A DNA stretch of 48,752 nt from Ascidiaceihabitans sp. (GTDB taxonomy: Bacteria; Pseudomonadota; Alphaproteobacteria; Rhodobacterales; Rhodobacteraceae), in the NCBI GenBank assembly GCA_028825475.1, contig JAPKAB010000019.1:1-48752 (forward strand), in the 5' to 3' direction. Shown here one piece after another: positions 8,520 to 16,599 of this stretch. Within the stretch, counting starts at the first letter, position 1; each line of letters starts with the position of its first letter. Under the pieces are notes generated by a model. It searched no databases and was not told the origin of the DNA. It worked only from the letters and a program-made list of their open reading frames with translations. The translations under genes and the position numbers were made by a program.

Positions 8520-8554
8520 CAATCTCGCAAGTGTAGCGTTGTTAAGCGGGTGGC

Positions 8555-9556
8555 TTAATCCAACTGGCCCATCGCAACAGCCACATCGGCCATACGCACA
8601 GAGAACGCCCATTCATTGTCATACCACGCCAACACACGCACCATGCGGCCACCAACAACCTTGGTCTGGTCAGGGGCAAAGATCGAGCTGTGTTCGGTGT
8701 GGTTAAAGTCGATCGAAACCTTCTGCTCGTCGTCATAAGCCAATACGCGGCCCATCGGACCAGCGGCGGCTTTGGCGACAGCGGCGTTCACTTCTTCAAC
8801 CGTCACATCGCGCTTGGCGTAAAACGTCAGGTCGACAGCCGAAACATTGGGGGTAGGGACGCGCATCGCGGAGCCGTCCAATTTGCCCTTAAGCTGCGGC
8901 AGCACTTCACCCAGCGCCTTGGCAGCACCCGTTGATGTGGGGATCATCGCCATTGCCGCAGCGCGGGCGCGGTATAGATCGTCGTGGCGGCGATCTAGGG
9001 TGGGTTGGTCGCCTGTATAGCTGTGGATCGTGGTCATGATGCCAGACTCAATGCCGAATGCTGCGTCCAACACCTTGGCCAGCGGGGCAAGGCAGTTGGT
9101 GGTGCAGGACCCATTTGAGATCATCGTGTCATTGGCTGCTAACAGCTCGTCGTTGACGCCAAACACTACGGTTTTATCCACGTTTTTACCGGGGGCAGAC
9201 AACAGCACACGTTTCGCGCCGCGCTCGATATGCTTTTTGGCTTTGTGCCCGTCGTTAAAATTGCCGGTGCATTCCAGCACAACATCGCAACCCGACCAAT
9301 CCAACTCGTCCATATTATAGGTCGAGAACATCTCGATCTCGCCGCGTCCCAAATCAAGGGTGCGATTGCCAACGGTGATGTCCTGAGGATAACGGCCATG
9401 GACAGAGTCATATTTGATCAGATGCGCAGCAGTGGCCAAAGGCCCCGTCGCATTGACCTTAACAACTTCAATATCGTTACGCAGCGATTGCGAGATATGA
9501 GACAGAGTGCAGCGCCCGATGCGGCCAAACCCGTTGATGCCAACTTTTACCGTCAT
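8555..9556 (-). CDS. Glyceraldehyde-3-phosphate dehydrogenase paralogue, probably NADP-tolerant
   Basis: This is a second complete 333-residue GAPDH, with INGFGRIGR at the start and catalytic Cys151 in SNGSCTTNC. Residue 36 is Ala (VNATGPLATAAHLIKYD) where the neighbouring gap has Asp. Loss of this Asp is a feature of NADP-using, biosynthetic GAPDHs such as Bacillus GapB, so I infer a gluconeogenic or anabolic role for this copy. The start ATG follows CGAGGA. Three degenerate LacI-type palindromes lie upstream at 9644-9687 and a strong terminator follows at 8492-8519, so it is probably expressed independently of the other copy. Confidence 0.93.
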   Translation of the reverse strand: MTVKVGINGFGRIGRCTLSHISQSLRNDIEVVKVNATGPLATAAHLIKYDSVHGRYPQDITVGNRTLDLGRGEIEMFSTYNMDELDWSGCDVVLECTGNFNDGHKAKKHIERGAKRVLLSAPGKNVDKTVVFGVNDELLAANDTMISNGSCTTNCLAPLAKVLDAAFGIESGIMTTIHSYTGDQPTLDRRHDDLYRARAAAMAMIPTSTGAAKALGEVLPQLKGKLDGSAMRVPTPNVSAVDLTFYAKRDVTVEEVNAAVAKAAAGPMGRVLAYDDEQKVSIDFNHTEHSSIFAPDQTKVVGGRMVRVLAWYDNEWAFSVRMADVAVAMGQLD

Positions 9557-9643
9557 TTTAGAATCCTCGGAATACCCAATTTCTAAGATGTTCTTAGGGG
9601 GCTGGGTTTGATCAAGAAAGGGTTAAATAACGCAAAATCAGAC

Positions 9644-9687
9644 TGTTAGCGGCAACGGTAGCGCAAACATCGATGATGGCGCTAACA
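9644..9687. promoter_or_regulatory. Cluster of degenerate LacI-type half sites
   Basis: Three imperfect matches to TGTTANCGNTAACA occur in a row: TGTTAGCGGCAACG (9644), CGGTAGCGCAAACA (9656) and TGATGGCGCTAACA (9674). They lie about 90-130 nt before the second GAPDH gene. Each has two or three mismatches, so only the cluster and its context give weight. The rest of 9557-9835 shows nothing else. Confidence 0.4.
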
Positions 9688-9835
9688 AAAGTAGAGGTAC
9701 TTGTGCAAATATTTGCATTGGGTGGGAAAAGCTAAAGATGGAGATGGGGTTTGCCGTGGTGAGCAACCGACGTGCTGGCCGTATACCCAATTCTGAACGT
9801 GCGGGTGCAACAACTCAAGCCACATTCAGATGAAG

Positions 9836-10060
9836 TCATTCGCTGACGATGTTTTTTAGGATGTACCAAATGATTTTGAACGGCAGTAGGAATGGGAAAA
9901 GTAGCAGTTTGATAAGGCCAATAGCCAATTGATACCCTAATGGCCGCTCAGTTATGACAGGAGAATCGAACTCAATCGAAACTTGAGCATTTCGATCCCC
10001 CTCTTCAAAGTTGGCGATGTGGACCTTTGTTTTGGACCGTTTTCTAAACATCGCCCACAT
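9836..10060 (-). CDS. Small membrane protein of unknown function
   Basis: The 74-residue product has a charged, soluble N-terminal half and a hydrophobic C-terminal stretch (about residues 42-70, IGLIKLLLFPFLLPFKIIWYIL) that would form one or two tight membrane segments. An ATG at residue 4 is an alternative start. The ribosome binding site is weak. It begins 5 nt after the stop of the upstream Cys-rich gene, suggesting a two-gene unit. I recognise no family. Confidence 0.5.
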   Translation of the reverse strand: MWAMFRKRSKTKVHIANFEEGDRNAQVSIEFDSPVITERPLGYQLAIGLIKLLLFPFLLPFKIIWYILKNIVSE

Positions 10061-10065
10061 AAACT

Positions 10066-10251
10066 TTAATCTCGGAAACTGCCGTCTGCGCGACGTTGGT
10101 GTTGCGACATCAGGTGTTTACACTGAGGGCATCTTCTTTGGAAAAGCCCAATGTTCCAGAATGTTAGCAAACGCCAAGCCAACCGTGGCAGGCCAAAAAG
10201 TAGACTTTTGATTGAGGATTCTGTGCAAAGTTTACAATCACGACACGACAT
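10066..10251 (-). CDS. Small Cys-rich protein with a zinc-ribbon-like pair
   Basis: The 61-residue product has two cysteine pairs, CRDC near the start (residues 3-6) and CPQC (residues 41-44), followed by KHLMSQHQRRADGSFRD. A CxxC pair followed by a His-Arg-rich tail resembles short zinc-binding ribbons. It directly precedes the 9836-10060 membrane protein gene. The ribosome binding site is weak and I recognise no named family. Confidence 0.45.
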   Translation of the reverse strand: MSCRDCKLCTESSIKSLLFGLPRLAWRLLTFWNIGLFQRRCPQCKHLMSQHQRRADGSFRD

Positions 10252-10463
10252 ATAACTTCATTCTTTTATCTTCTTGTAATATTTTTTGCCAAATCAGTTA
10301 GCGACTTGTCCCGCACTACTCTGATGAGCAACATCTGGATGTTCTCAAATAAAACAGATCTCTAGTCGAGGTATCTTTGGATTACCGGCGGTATCATTTG
10401 CTTGCTGATCTGAATGTGCAGGCGTTGGACCTGCACAGTTAGCCAACGAGCGTCTGAAAGCGC

Positions 10464-10808
10464 TTAGCATTTGATGCGCAGGTTCAAATATCCATCGTTG
10501 TAGGTCATCAATTTTCCATCTTCCGTAATCGATATCAAAACGCGACCCCCGTCGACGCTTTCACCTTCAGATACACATTTACGGTCATAAAGAACTGTGT
10601 TTTTCATCCCTCGAATGGGCGTCGGATTTAACAATTCGCATGAGGATTCATAGCGGTACGAAACATTGCCAGAGATACTCTGACGGGTATCGCTTAAGCC
10701 TCCGTCGGCGCAATATGCCTTTTCTAAGTCCCAATTCCCGTCAAAGGGGCCCGCGGCAGAAGCCGTTGAAATGAGAAGCGATAGGGTAACAGTAGCAAAG
10801 ATGCGCAT
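10464..10808 (-). CDS. Small secreted protein, function unknown
   Basis: The 114-residue product begins with a clear Sec signal peptide (residues 1-~19, ending TASAAG). The mature part has four cysteines (in KAYCADGG, SSCELL, DRKCVSE and the last residue), consistent with two periplasmic disulfides. It reads as a small beta-rich domain. GGATCC lies ahead of the ATG as a modest ribosome binding site. No family recognised. It belongs to a group of small genes between tkt and the GAPDH pair. Confidence 0.75.
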   Translation of the reverse strand: MRIFATVTLSLLISTASAAGPFDGNWDLEKAYCADGGLSDTRQSISGNVSYRYESSCELLNPTPIRGMKNTVLYDRKCVSEGESVDGGRVLISITEDGKLMTYNDGYLNLRIKC

Positions 10809-10870
10809 TTTGGGATCCTTTGGGTATTGAGCGTTAACAGGTTACAACATGAGGAATTCGACTTATTTGG

Positions 10871-11257
10871 TCACATCTGGCATCCATAGCCACCTGGCAC
10901 AGGCTGATCTTGACGAGGGAAGCCAAAGCTTCGGTTTGGAAACTCGACAACGAAACCTCCATTTGCCCAAGCCCAAGTACCATTTTCATCATCCGAAGAA
11001 AAAGCAGCGCAATCATTTCTCATGATCAATCTGACGGAAGAACCTTCAAGAATGGCAAAATCCCGCTCGACGTGATAGGTATAATCTCGGCCATTCGAGT
11101 CGAAGTAATGTGCAAATTTCACCGAGCTTGGGGGCGTTATTGGCCCGGGATCCTCCGTTAATACTGGCACTGGATCCTGCGCTATTGCACCTTCATCAGA
11201 CATGCAGCCCGAGAGGGTCAACGTTGCGATTATTGCGGATGTCCAAATTGACTTCAT
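10871..11257 (-). CDS. Small lipoprotein, function unknown
   Basis: The 128-residue product has a lipoprotein signal peptide with lipobox LSGC at residues 15-18, so Cys18 would be lipidated. The mature protein is acidic near the N-terminus and contains two further cysteines that could pair (NDCAAF and the penultimate-residue Cys in GYGCQM). It precedes the secreted-protein gene at 10464-10808 on the same strand, 62 nt upstream. Both look like lineage-specific envelope proteins. Confidence 0.75.
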   Translation of the reverse strand: MKSIWTSAIIATLTLSGCMSDEGAIAQDPVPVLTEDPGPITPPSSVKFAHYFDSNGRDYTYHVERDFAILEGSSVRLIMRNDCAAFSSDDENGTWAWANGGFVVEFPNRSFGFPRQDQPVPGGYGCQM

Positions 11258-11443
11258 AGAAAACTCTTACTTTAGCGTTTAAATAGACTTAGCTTTGAAA
11301 ATTCACAAGGCAAGGGTGCTGTCTGTTTTTCAACTTTAGGGGGTAAGATCGAGTATCTAAACCTAAACAAACAGTTAACCGTCCCGCTCAAACGTTAACG
11401 CGCGACGACCCTGAACAAGATGTTAACGCAGCCCAAGCCTCTA

Positions 11444-11476
11444 AAATGTACAGATCACGCCCTGATCTGTACATTT
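11444..11476. repeat. Perfect 14-bp inverted repeat
   Basis: AAATGTACAGATCA and TGATCTGTACATTT are exact inverted copies around the loop CGCCC. The stem contains TGTACA on each arm, and TGTAC recurs in and beside the tkt terminator. It could be a terminator for transcripts from either side, a regulator site, or part of a small RNA. Confidence 0.7.
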
Positions 11477-11504
11477 CACCTTTAACCCCCACATTTCAGA
11501 CGCA

Positions 11505-11542
11505 AAAAGGGCGGGTGTATTGTACATAACACCCGCCCTTTT
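11505..11542 (-). terminator. tkt terminator
   Basis: AAAAGGGCGGGTGT pairs with ACACCCGCCCTTTT over 14 bp, with TATTGTACATA-like sequence in the loop. On the minus strand the stem ends in a T-run, 45 nt after the tkt stop codon. Confidence 0.85.
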
Positions 11543-11586
11543 GTACATTTTAGCCGTTCAGCAGCGCCGAACGGTGCGTTAACGCC

Positions 11587-13602
11587 TTACAGAAGCGCCT
11601 TGGCTTTTGCCGCAACGTTGGCTGCTGTGATGCCGAATTGTTCGAACAATTCGTCCGCTGGTGCAGAGGCACCAAAGCTGTCCATGCCAACAAAATCAGC
11701 CTTGTTCGATTTGCCACGTTCGCCCAGCAACCACTGGTCCCAACCTTGACGTACAGCCGCTTCAACACCCACACGAACTGGGCCGCCCGGAAGCACGCGT
11801 TTGCGGTAGCTTTCGTCTTGCTGTGCGAACAATTCCATACATGGCATGGACACAACGCGTGTGCCGATCCCTTCCGCTTGTAGGATGTCACGTGCCGCCA
11901 ATGCGATCTCAACTTCTGACCCTGAGGCCATCAAGATAACCTGACGTTTGCCCTCTGCATCCGCCAAAACATAAGCGCCTTGTGCGGTCAGGTTTTTGGT
12001 TTTGTGCTCGGTGCGAACCGTTGGCAAACCTTGGCGTGTTAGGGACAAGACAGAAGGGGTCTCTTTGGTGGTCAGTGCGATTTCCCATGCCTCTGCCGTC
12101 TCTACAGTGTCCGCAGGGCGGAACACGTAAGTGTTTGGCGTTGCACGTGAAATTGCAAGGTGCTCAACAGGTTGGTGTGTTGGGCCATCTTCGCCAAGGC
12201 CGATGCTGTCGTGCGTCATAACGAAAACCGTTGGGATTTTCATCAAGGCTGCAAGGCGCATTGCTGGGCGCGCATAGTCGGTGAAGCACATGAACGTTCC
12301 GCCGTATGGACGTACGCCGCCGTGCAGCGCCATGCCGTTCATCGCAGAGGACATGCCGTGCTCACGGATGCCCCAGTAGACGTAGCGACCCGCGCGTGTA
12401 TCTAGATCGAAAACACCCATGTCAGATGTCTTGGTGTTGTTAGATCCTGTAAGGTCGGCAGAGCCGCCCACAGTCTCTGGCATGATCGGGTTCAAGACCT
12501 GAAGCACCTTCTCAGAAGAGGCGCGTGTTGCCATCTTAGGCGCTGTTTCAGACGCTTCTTTTTTGAACGCCTTTACGGCGGCGCTTAGCTTCTTTGGAGC
12601 GTCCAAAGCATAGGCACGGTTAAACTGTTCTTGCTTACCGTTTGGAAGGGTCGCAAAGCGCTCTTCCCACTCAAGACGCGCAGCTTTCCCTTTTGTTCCA
12701 ATGGCTTCCCATGCAGCCTTAGTTTCTGCAGGAACTTCAAACGGACCTGTCGTCCAACCATAGGCGGCTTTGGCTGCTGCCATTTGCTCTGGGTCGGTCA
12801 ATGCGCCGTGGCCTTTGGATGTGTCTTGTGCTGCGTGGCCCAAAGCGATGTGGGTCTTGCAAGCGATCATTGTTGGCTTGTTACCCTTTTTGGCTTGGGT
12901 CAACGCCTCATCAATGGCAGCCGGATCGTGGCCGTCGATTTCCAAAACAGCCCAACCTGCTGATTTGAAACGCTGAACTTGGTCCGTGCGGTCTGACAAT
13001 TCAACAGTGCCATCGATGGTGATGTTGTTGTTGTCCCACATGACGATAAGCTTGGACAATGCGTGGCGGCCAGCAAGGGTGATCGCCTCTTGGCTTACAC
13101 CTTCCATCAAGCAGCCGTCGCCAGCCATGACGTATGTGTAGTGATCCACAGCTTTTTTGCCGTAAGTGGCGCGCTGGATCTCTTCGGCCATTGCGAAACC
13201 TACTGAGTTTGCAATGCCTTGGCCCAGTGGGCCTGTCGTGGTTTCGATACCGGTTGCGTGACCGTACTCAGGGTGACCTGCAGTGATCGCACCCCACTGG
13301 CGGAAATTTTTGATCTGCTCGAGGGTCATGTCTTCATAGCCCGTCAAATGAAGCAGGGAATACAACAACATTGAGCCGTGGCCGGCAGATAGAATGAAGC
13401 GATCGCGATCTGGCCAATGCGGGGCAGATGCATCAAATTTCAGGTGCTTTTCAAAAAGGACAGTCGCAACGTCGGCCATGCCGATTGGCATGCCAGAGTG
13501 GCCAGAGTTGGCGGCTGCAACAGCGTCTAAGGTCAGCGCGCGAATGGCGGCTGCTTTGGACCAATGATCGGGGTTGGCGGTGCGTAGGGCAGTCAAATCC
13601 AC
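11587..13602 (-). CDS. tkt: Transketolase
   Basis: The 671-residue enzyme is a full-length transketolase, moving two-carbon units between sugar phosphates with thiamine diphosphate. Visible motifs are HSGMPIG near the N-terminus, GHPEYG, the ThDP-binding [13 protein letters not shown] with a following NN, and the [18 protein letters not shown] segment. The start appears to be GTG at 13602, with AAAGGA nine bases upstream; an overlapping ATG nearby is in another frame. It is divergent from the zapA pair and upstream of the GAPDH genes, forming a central carbon block. Confidence 0.95.
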   Translation of the reverse strand: MDLTALRTANPDHWSKAAAIRALTLDAVAAANSGHSGMPIGMADVATVLFEKHLKFDASAPHWPDRDRFILSAGHGSMLLYSLLHLTGYEDMTLEQIKNFRQWGAITAGHPEYGHATGIETTTGPLGQGIANSVGFAMAEEIQRATYGKKAVDHYTYVMAGDGCLMEGVSQEAITLAGRHALSKLIVMWDNNNITIDGTVELSDRTDQVQRFKSAGWAVLEIDGHDPAAIDEALTQAKKGNKPTMIACKTHIALGHAAQDTSKGHGALTDPEQMAAAKAAYGWTTGPFEVPAETKAAWEAIGTKGKAARLEWEERFATLPNGKQEQFNRAYALDAPKKLSAAVKAFKKEASETAPKMATRASSEKVLQVLNPIMPETVGGSADLTGSNNTKTSDMGVFDLDTRAGRYVYWGIREHGMSSAMNGMALHGGVRPYGGTFMCFTDYARPAMRLAALMKIPTVFVMTHDSIGLGEDGPTHQPVEHLAISRATPNTYVFRPADTVETAEAWEIALTTKETPSVLSLTRQGLPTVRTEHKTKNLTAQGAYVLADAEGKRQVILMASGSEVEIALAARDILQAEGIGTRVVSMPCMELFAQQDESYRKRVLPGGPVRVGVEAAVRQGWDQWLLGERGKSNKADFVGMDSFGASAPADELFEQFGITAANVAAKAKALL

Positions 13603-13874
13603 GGGGTATCATCCTTTGAAAAGTGTCGAAGTTAAAGCTGCATAACAGCCAAGACGCAAAGATCAAGTCGGGGATATTAGCTTAGTGCGAAACATGGATG
13701 AGCGACGACCCACAAACCCCCGAAACCAAAGGGGGCGCATTTTCTTGTCGCTTTGGGTAGTCTGATTGAAACTAGGGACTAAATTCGATTCGATTGTGGC
13801 TCGATTATCGGCTGTCTTTTGATATAGTTGATGAAAATGAATATACGGCAGATACGAAAAGACGAGGGCAATGC

Positions 13875-14348
13875 ATGAGCGATATTGACGAACTTCAGCG
13901 ACGGATCACAGCGGCAATGGATCGCGTGGCCGGTGGCTTGGATCAATTGGGTGCCAACAGCGGTGGCGATTCAGCAGCCCTCGAACAAGCGCTTGAAGAG
14001 GAAAAACTAGCCAATGCACAACTGGCTGAACGTGTCCGTGTGCTCAACCAACGCCAAGAAGGCGAATTGGCTGCAGCGACACAGATGGCAGAAGGTGCCA
14101 AGGCGCGCATGGCCGAATTGGACGCCGAAATCCAGCGGGTGCGCAAAGCCAACGATGGCCTCCGCGAGTTGAACGATGCGTTGCGCATTGCCAATGAAGC
14201 GGGCGTGGGTGAACCACACTTGATTAACAAATCTATGATGGCTGAGCTGGAGGCGCTGCGTGCAGCCCGTTCTGTCGATGTTTCAGAAACAACTGCGATC
14301 ATCGAGGCGTTGACGCCACTGATCAATGAAGCAGAGGGAGTAGCCTAA
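13875..14348 (+). CDS. Coiled-coil protein encoded with zapA
   Basis: The 157-residue product is nearly all charged helix: long heptad-like stretches between residues ~35 and ~100 (ALEQALEEEKLANAQLAERV and on) indicate a coiled coil. The start at 13875 has GAGG seven bases upstream; a longer frame to 13794 lacks such a site. Its TAA stop overlaps the zapA ATG by one base (TAATG), a sign of translational coupling. I infer a partner of ZapA in division, but name no family. Confidence 0.8.
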   Translation: MSDIDELQRRITAAMDRVAGGLDQLGANSGGDSAALEQALEEEKLANAQLAERVRVLNQRQEGELAAATQMAEGAKARMAELDAEIQRVRKANDGLRELNDALRIANEAGVGEPHLINKSMMAELEALRAARSVDVSETTAIIEALTPLINEAEGVA

Positions 14349-14743
14349 TGCCAGAAATCACAATCGTCATCGGTGGGCGTAATTTTGAAGTGGCGTGCCA
14401 AGCCGGTGAAGAACAGTATTTGCAGGCTGCTGCAAAGATGTTGGACGACGAAGCCCAAGTTTTGTCAGACCAAGTTGGACGTATGCCAGAAGCACGTATG
14501 TTGTTGATGGCGGGCCTCATGCTGGCGGATAAAACCGCAAGCTTTGAGGACAAGGTAAGCCAAATCCAAGGAACGTTGAACGAGCGCGAGGCGGAGTTGG
14601 AAGGCTTGCGTAACATGGCACCACCGCCGCCAGAGCGCGTTGAAGTGCCTGTGATCCCAGCAACTGTCACTGATACATTGGCAGAATTGGCAGCGCGCGC
14701 AGAATCTTTGGCAGCCTCAGTTGAAGAAAAGGCCGCTGGATAA
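14348..14743 (+). CDS. zapA: Cell division protein ZapA
   Basis: ZapA binds and bundles FtsZ polymers at midcell. The 131-residue protein has the ZapA N-terminal domain (ITIVIGGRNFEVACQAGEEQYL, residues ~4-25) followed by the helical coiled-coil region, and a longer, Pro- and Ala-rich C-terminal tail. It is coupled to the upstream coiled-coil gene by a one-base overlap. The 6S RNA gene sometimes found after zapA has no room here: only 64 nt separate it from the next gene. Confidence 0.88.
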   Translation: MPEITIVIGGRNFEVACQAGEEQYLQAAAKMLDDEAQVLSDQVGRMPEARMLLMAGLMLADKTASFEDKVSQIQGTLNEREAELEGLRNMAPPPPERVEVPVIPATVTDTLAELAARAESLAASVEEKAAG

Positions 14744-14777
14744 ATCCAACGGCCCATTCTCAATTCTATGAACTAAC

Positions 14778-14802
14778 AAAGGTGCGCAACTCGCGCACCT
14801 TT
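14778..14802. terminator. Bidirectional terminator between zapA and grxD
   Basis: AAAGGTGCGC pairs with GCGCACCTTT around a 5-nt loop, followed by TT on the plus strand. It sits between the convergent zapA and glutaredoxin genes. Confidence 0.8.
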
Positions 14803-14807
14803 TTCGT

Positions 14808-15170
14808 TTATGCATTGGCTTCGCGAATTTTGTCTGCTGCGTCTTTGTCAAACGTCACACCGTTTTCAGCAAACAAGGTGTCCAGTTCGCCGGACAATGT
14901 CATCTCAGTGATGATGTCACAGCCGCCGACGAATTCGCCTTTGACGTATAGCTGTGGAACAGTTGGCCAATCAGAAAACTCTTTGATGCCTTGGCGAATA
15001 GCTTCGTCAGCCAAAACATTTACATCAGCAAATTCGACGCCCATGTAGTTCAAAACGCCAGCAACTTTGCTGGAGAAACCACACTGTGGCATCTCTTTGG
15101 TGCCCTTCATGTACAAAACAACGCTGTTATCGCTGATCTGAGTTTGGATTTGTGTTGCTGTATCAGTCAT
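14808..15170 (-). CDS. grxD: Monothiol glutaredoxin (Grx4 type)
   Basis: The 120-residue protein has the CGFS active site of monothiol glutaredoxins (in MPQCGFSSKV), the WPTVPQLYV glutathione-contact segment and the GGCDI motif. This class binds a shared [2Fe-2S] cluster and works in Fe-S delivery, often as a complex with BolA-type proteins. A BolA-family gene lies directly upstream on the same strand. AAAGGA precedes the ATG. Confidence 0.93.
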   Translation of the reverse strand: MTDTATQIQTQISDNSVVLYMKGTKEMPQCGFSSKVAGVLNYMGVEFADVNVLADEAIRQGIKEFSDWPTVPQLYVKGEFVGGCDIITEMTLSGELDTLFAENGVTFDKDAADKIREANA

Positions 15171-15226
15171 CGGATTATCCTTTGGATAGGGTATTGTTCG
15201 AAACGTCGGCGCGTGGCCTTGGTCAA

Positions 15227-15469
15227 TTACTCTGGAACTTTGGTGGTCAGCGCGAGGGCGTGTAGTTCGCCGTGCGAGCCATCCATTTTGCCTTTAAGTG
15301 CAGCATAAACAGCGCGTTGTTGTTGAACGCGGTTCTTACCTTTGAAGCTTTCGTCGATCACTTCGGCCGCATAGTGATTTCCGTCACCCGCAAGATCAGT
15401 GATGGTGATCGCAGCGTTTGGAAACGTTTCGCGGATCAAGTCTTCGATGTCTTTGGCCTGCATTGGCAT
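15227..15469 (-). CDS. BolA-family protein
   Basis: I place the start at the ATG at 15469, which has GGAG eight bases upstream; an in-frame GTG nine bases earlier is too close to that site. The product is 80 residues. It has the BolA/IbaG fold signature: a helical start, the FKGKNRVQQQRAVYAAL helix, and the conserved GELHALAL strand with its His. BolA proteins form [2Fe-2S] complexes with CGFS glutaredoxins, and the grxD neighbour 56 nt downstream fits this. Confidence 0.9.
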   Translation of the reverse strand: MPMQAKDIEDLIRETFPNAAITITDLAGDGNHYAAEVIDESFKGKNRVQQQRAVYAALKGKMDGSHGELHALALTTKVPE

Positions 15470-15630
15470 GGGCGGCACTCCGGCATGGGAAATTTATAAT
15501 TGCCTGACAGATTTAGGGGGGCTTTGGTGCAAGCGCAAGGACATGCATCTGATCTGCGACAACAAAGTGGTTCAAAGCCTCTGGTCATTGTGGCGTTCTA
15601 GGGTGAATATCGCTGAAACGGAGGGTCCAA

Positions 15631-16599
15631 ATGGACATGTTTGAAAATGCACCAGAGCAGGCTTTGGCATGGCACCGCGCTGGAAAAGGCGCGGCACTCG
15701 CGACTGTGATCCAAACATGGGGCAGTGCGCCGCGTCGAATTGGTGCTCAGCTTGCGATTGCAGGTGACGGTGAAATGCAGGGCTCGGTTTCGGGCGGCTG
15801 CGTTGAGGGTGCCGTGGTTGTTGAGGCGCTTGAGGCGTTGGAGAAGGGCGAGGCACGTGTTTTGGAATATGGTGTCAGCGATGGTGATGCCTTTGCTGTG
15901 GGGCTGGCCTGTGGCGGAACGATTAAGATTTTGGTTGAGCCGATTGGTAAGGTCTTGTCCGAAGAACTATTAGCCCGATTGGTAGAAGCGCGCACAACCC
16001 GCACTGGGATCGCATATGTGGTTGATATCAAAAGTGGTACGCGCGGACTGACCAGTGATGGCTTCGTCGAGCGATTTGCCAAGGACCGGTCAGGTTTTGA
16101 AGAAGATGGTGAGAGGTTCGTAGCTATCCATAATCCGCCTTTGCGCTTGGCTATTGTTGGTGCGGTTCACATTGCCCAAGCATTGATGCCGATGGCACGT
16201 ATTGCCGGTTTTGATCCGGTTGTGATCGATCCGCGTGGTGCTTTTGGCTCAGCAGCACGTTTTCCCGGTGAGACGATCCTTGAGGATTGGCCTGACGAGG
16301 CGCTTAGGACTTACGGCGTTGATGCCCGCACTGCATTGGTGTTGCTAACGCATGATCCCAAACTGGATGATCCGGCATTGCATGTTGGTCTGCGATCAAA
16401 GTCTTTTTATATAGGGGCCTTGGGGTCTAAACGAACCCACGCAAAAAGAGCTGAGCGCTTGTTAGAAGATGGTTTTGCACAAAAGGATATAGACCGTATT
16501 CATGGACCCATAGGGTTAAACATCGGCGCAGCGAGTCCACAGGAAATTGCTGTCTCGATCCTGTCTGAGATGGTTCAAGTATTGCGTCAGCCAGTATGA
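15631..16599 (+). CDS. XdhC/CoxI-family molybdoenzyme maturation protein
   Basis: The 322-residue protein has both XdhC domains: an N-terminal XdhC_CoxI part (GSAPRRIGAQLAI and SGGCVEGAVV, residues ~30-65) and a C-terminal Rossmann part (IVGAVHIAQALMP near residue 172; IGALGSKRTHAKR near 266). XdhC proteins hold the molybdenum cofactor, help sulfurate it and insert it into xanthine dehydrogenase-family enzymes. It overlaps the next gene by four bases (ATGA) and precedes coxSLM, so those subunits are the likely client. GGAGGG precedes the ATG. Confidence 0.88.
   Translation: MDMFENAPEQALAWHRAGKGAALATVIQTWGSAPRRIGAQLAIAGDGEMQGSVSGGCVEGAVVVEALEALEKGEARVLEYGVSDGDAFAVGLACGGTIKILVEPIGKVLSEELLARLVEARTTRTGIAYVVDIKSGTRGLTSDGFVERFAKDRSGFEEDGERFVAIHNPPLRLAIVGAVHIAQALMPMARIAGFDPVVIDPRGAFGSAARFPGETILEDWPDEALRTYGVDARTALVLLTHDPKLDDPALHVGLRSKSFYIGALGSKRTHAKRAERLLEDGFAQKDIDRIHGPIGLNIGAASPQEIAVSILSEMVQVLRQPV

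Larger units (their letters stand above)
11258..11586. other. Non-coding interval with TGTACA palindromes
   Basis: This 329-nt gap between tkt and the lipoprotein gene carries no open frame I can support. Its left part holds repeated GTTAAC(G) words (near 11373, 11395, 11420). Its right part holds a perfect hairpin at 11444-11476 and the tkt terminator at 11505-11542, both built around TGTACA-type words. Confidence 0.6.

Noticed and set aside
11372..11430. GTTAAC(G) words as carbon-regulator operators
   Set aside because: They lack the central NCGN spacing of the gap site and lie far from any start in the right direction.
7158..14802. Identical AAAGGTGCGC stems at two terminators as a mobile repeat
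   Set aside because: Flanks and loops differ; a shared 10-bp stem in terminators can arise by chance.
14744..14807. 6S RNA gene, which often follows zapA
   Set aside because: Only 64 nt are available and they hold a terminator.
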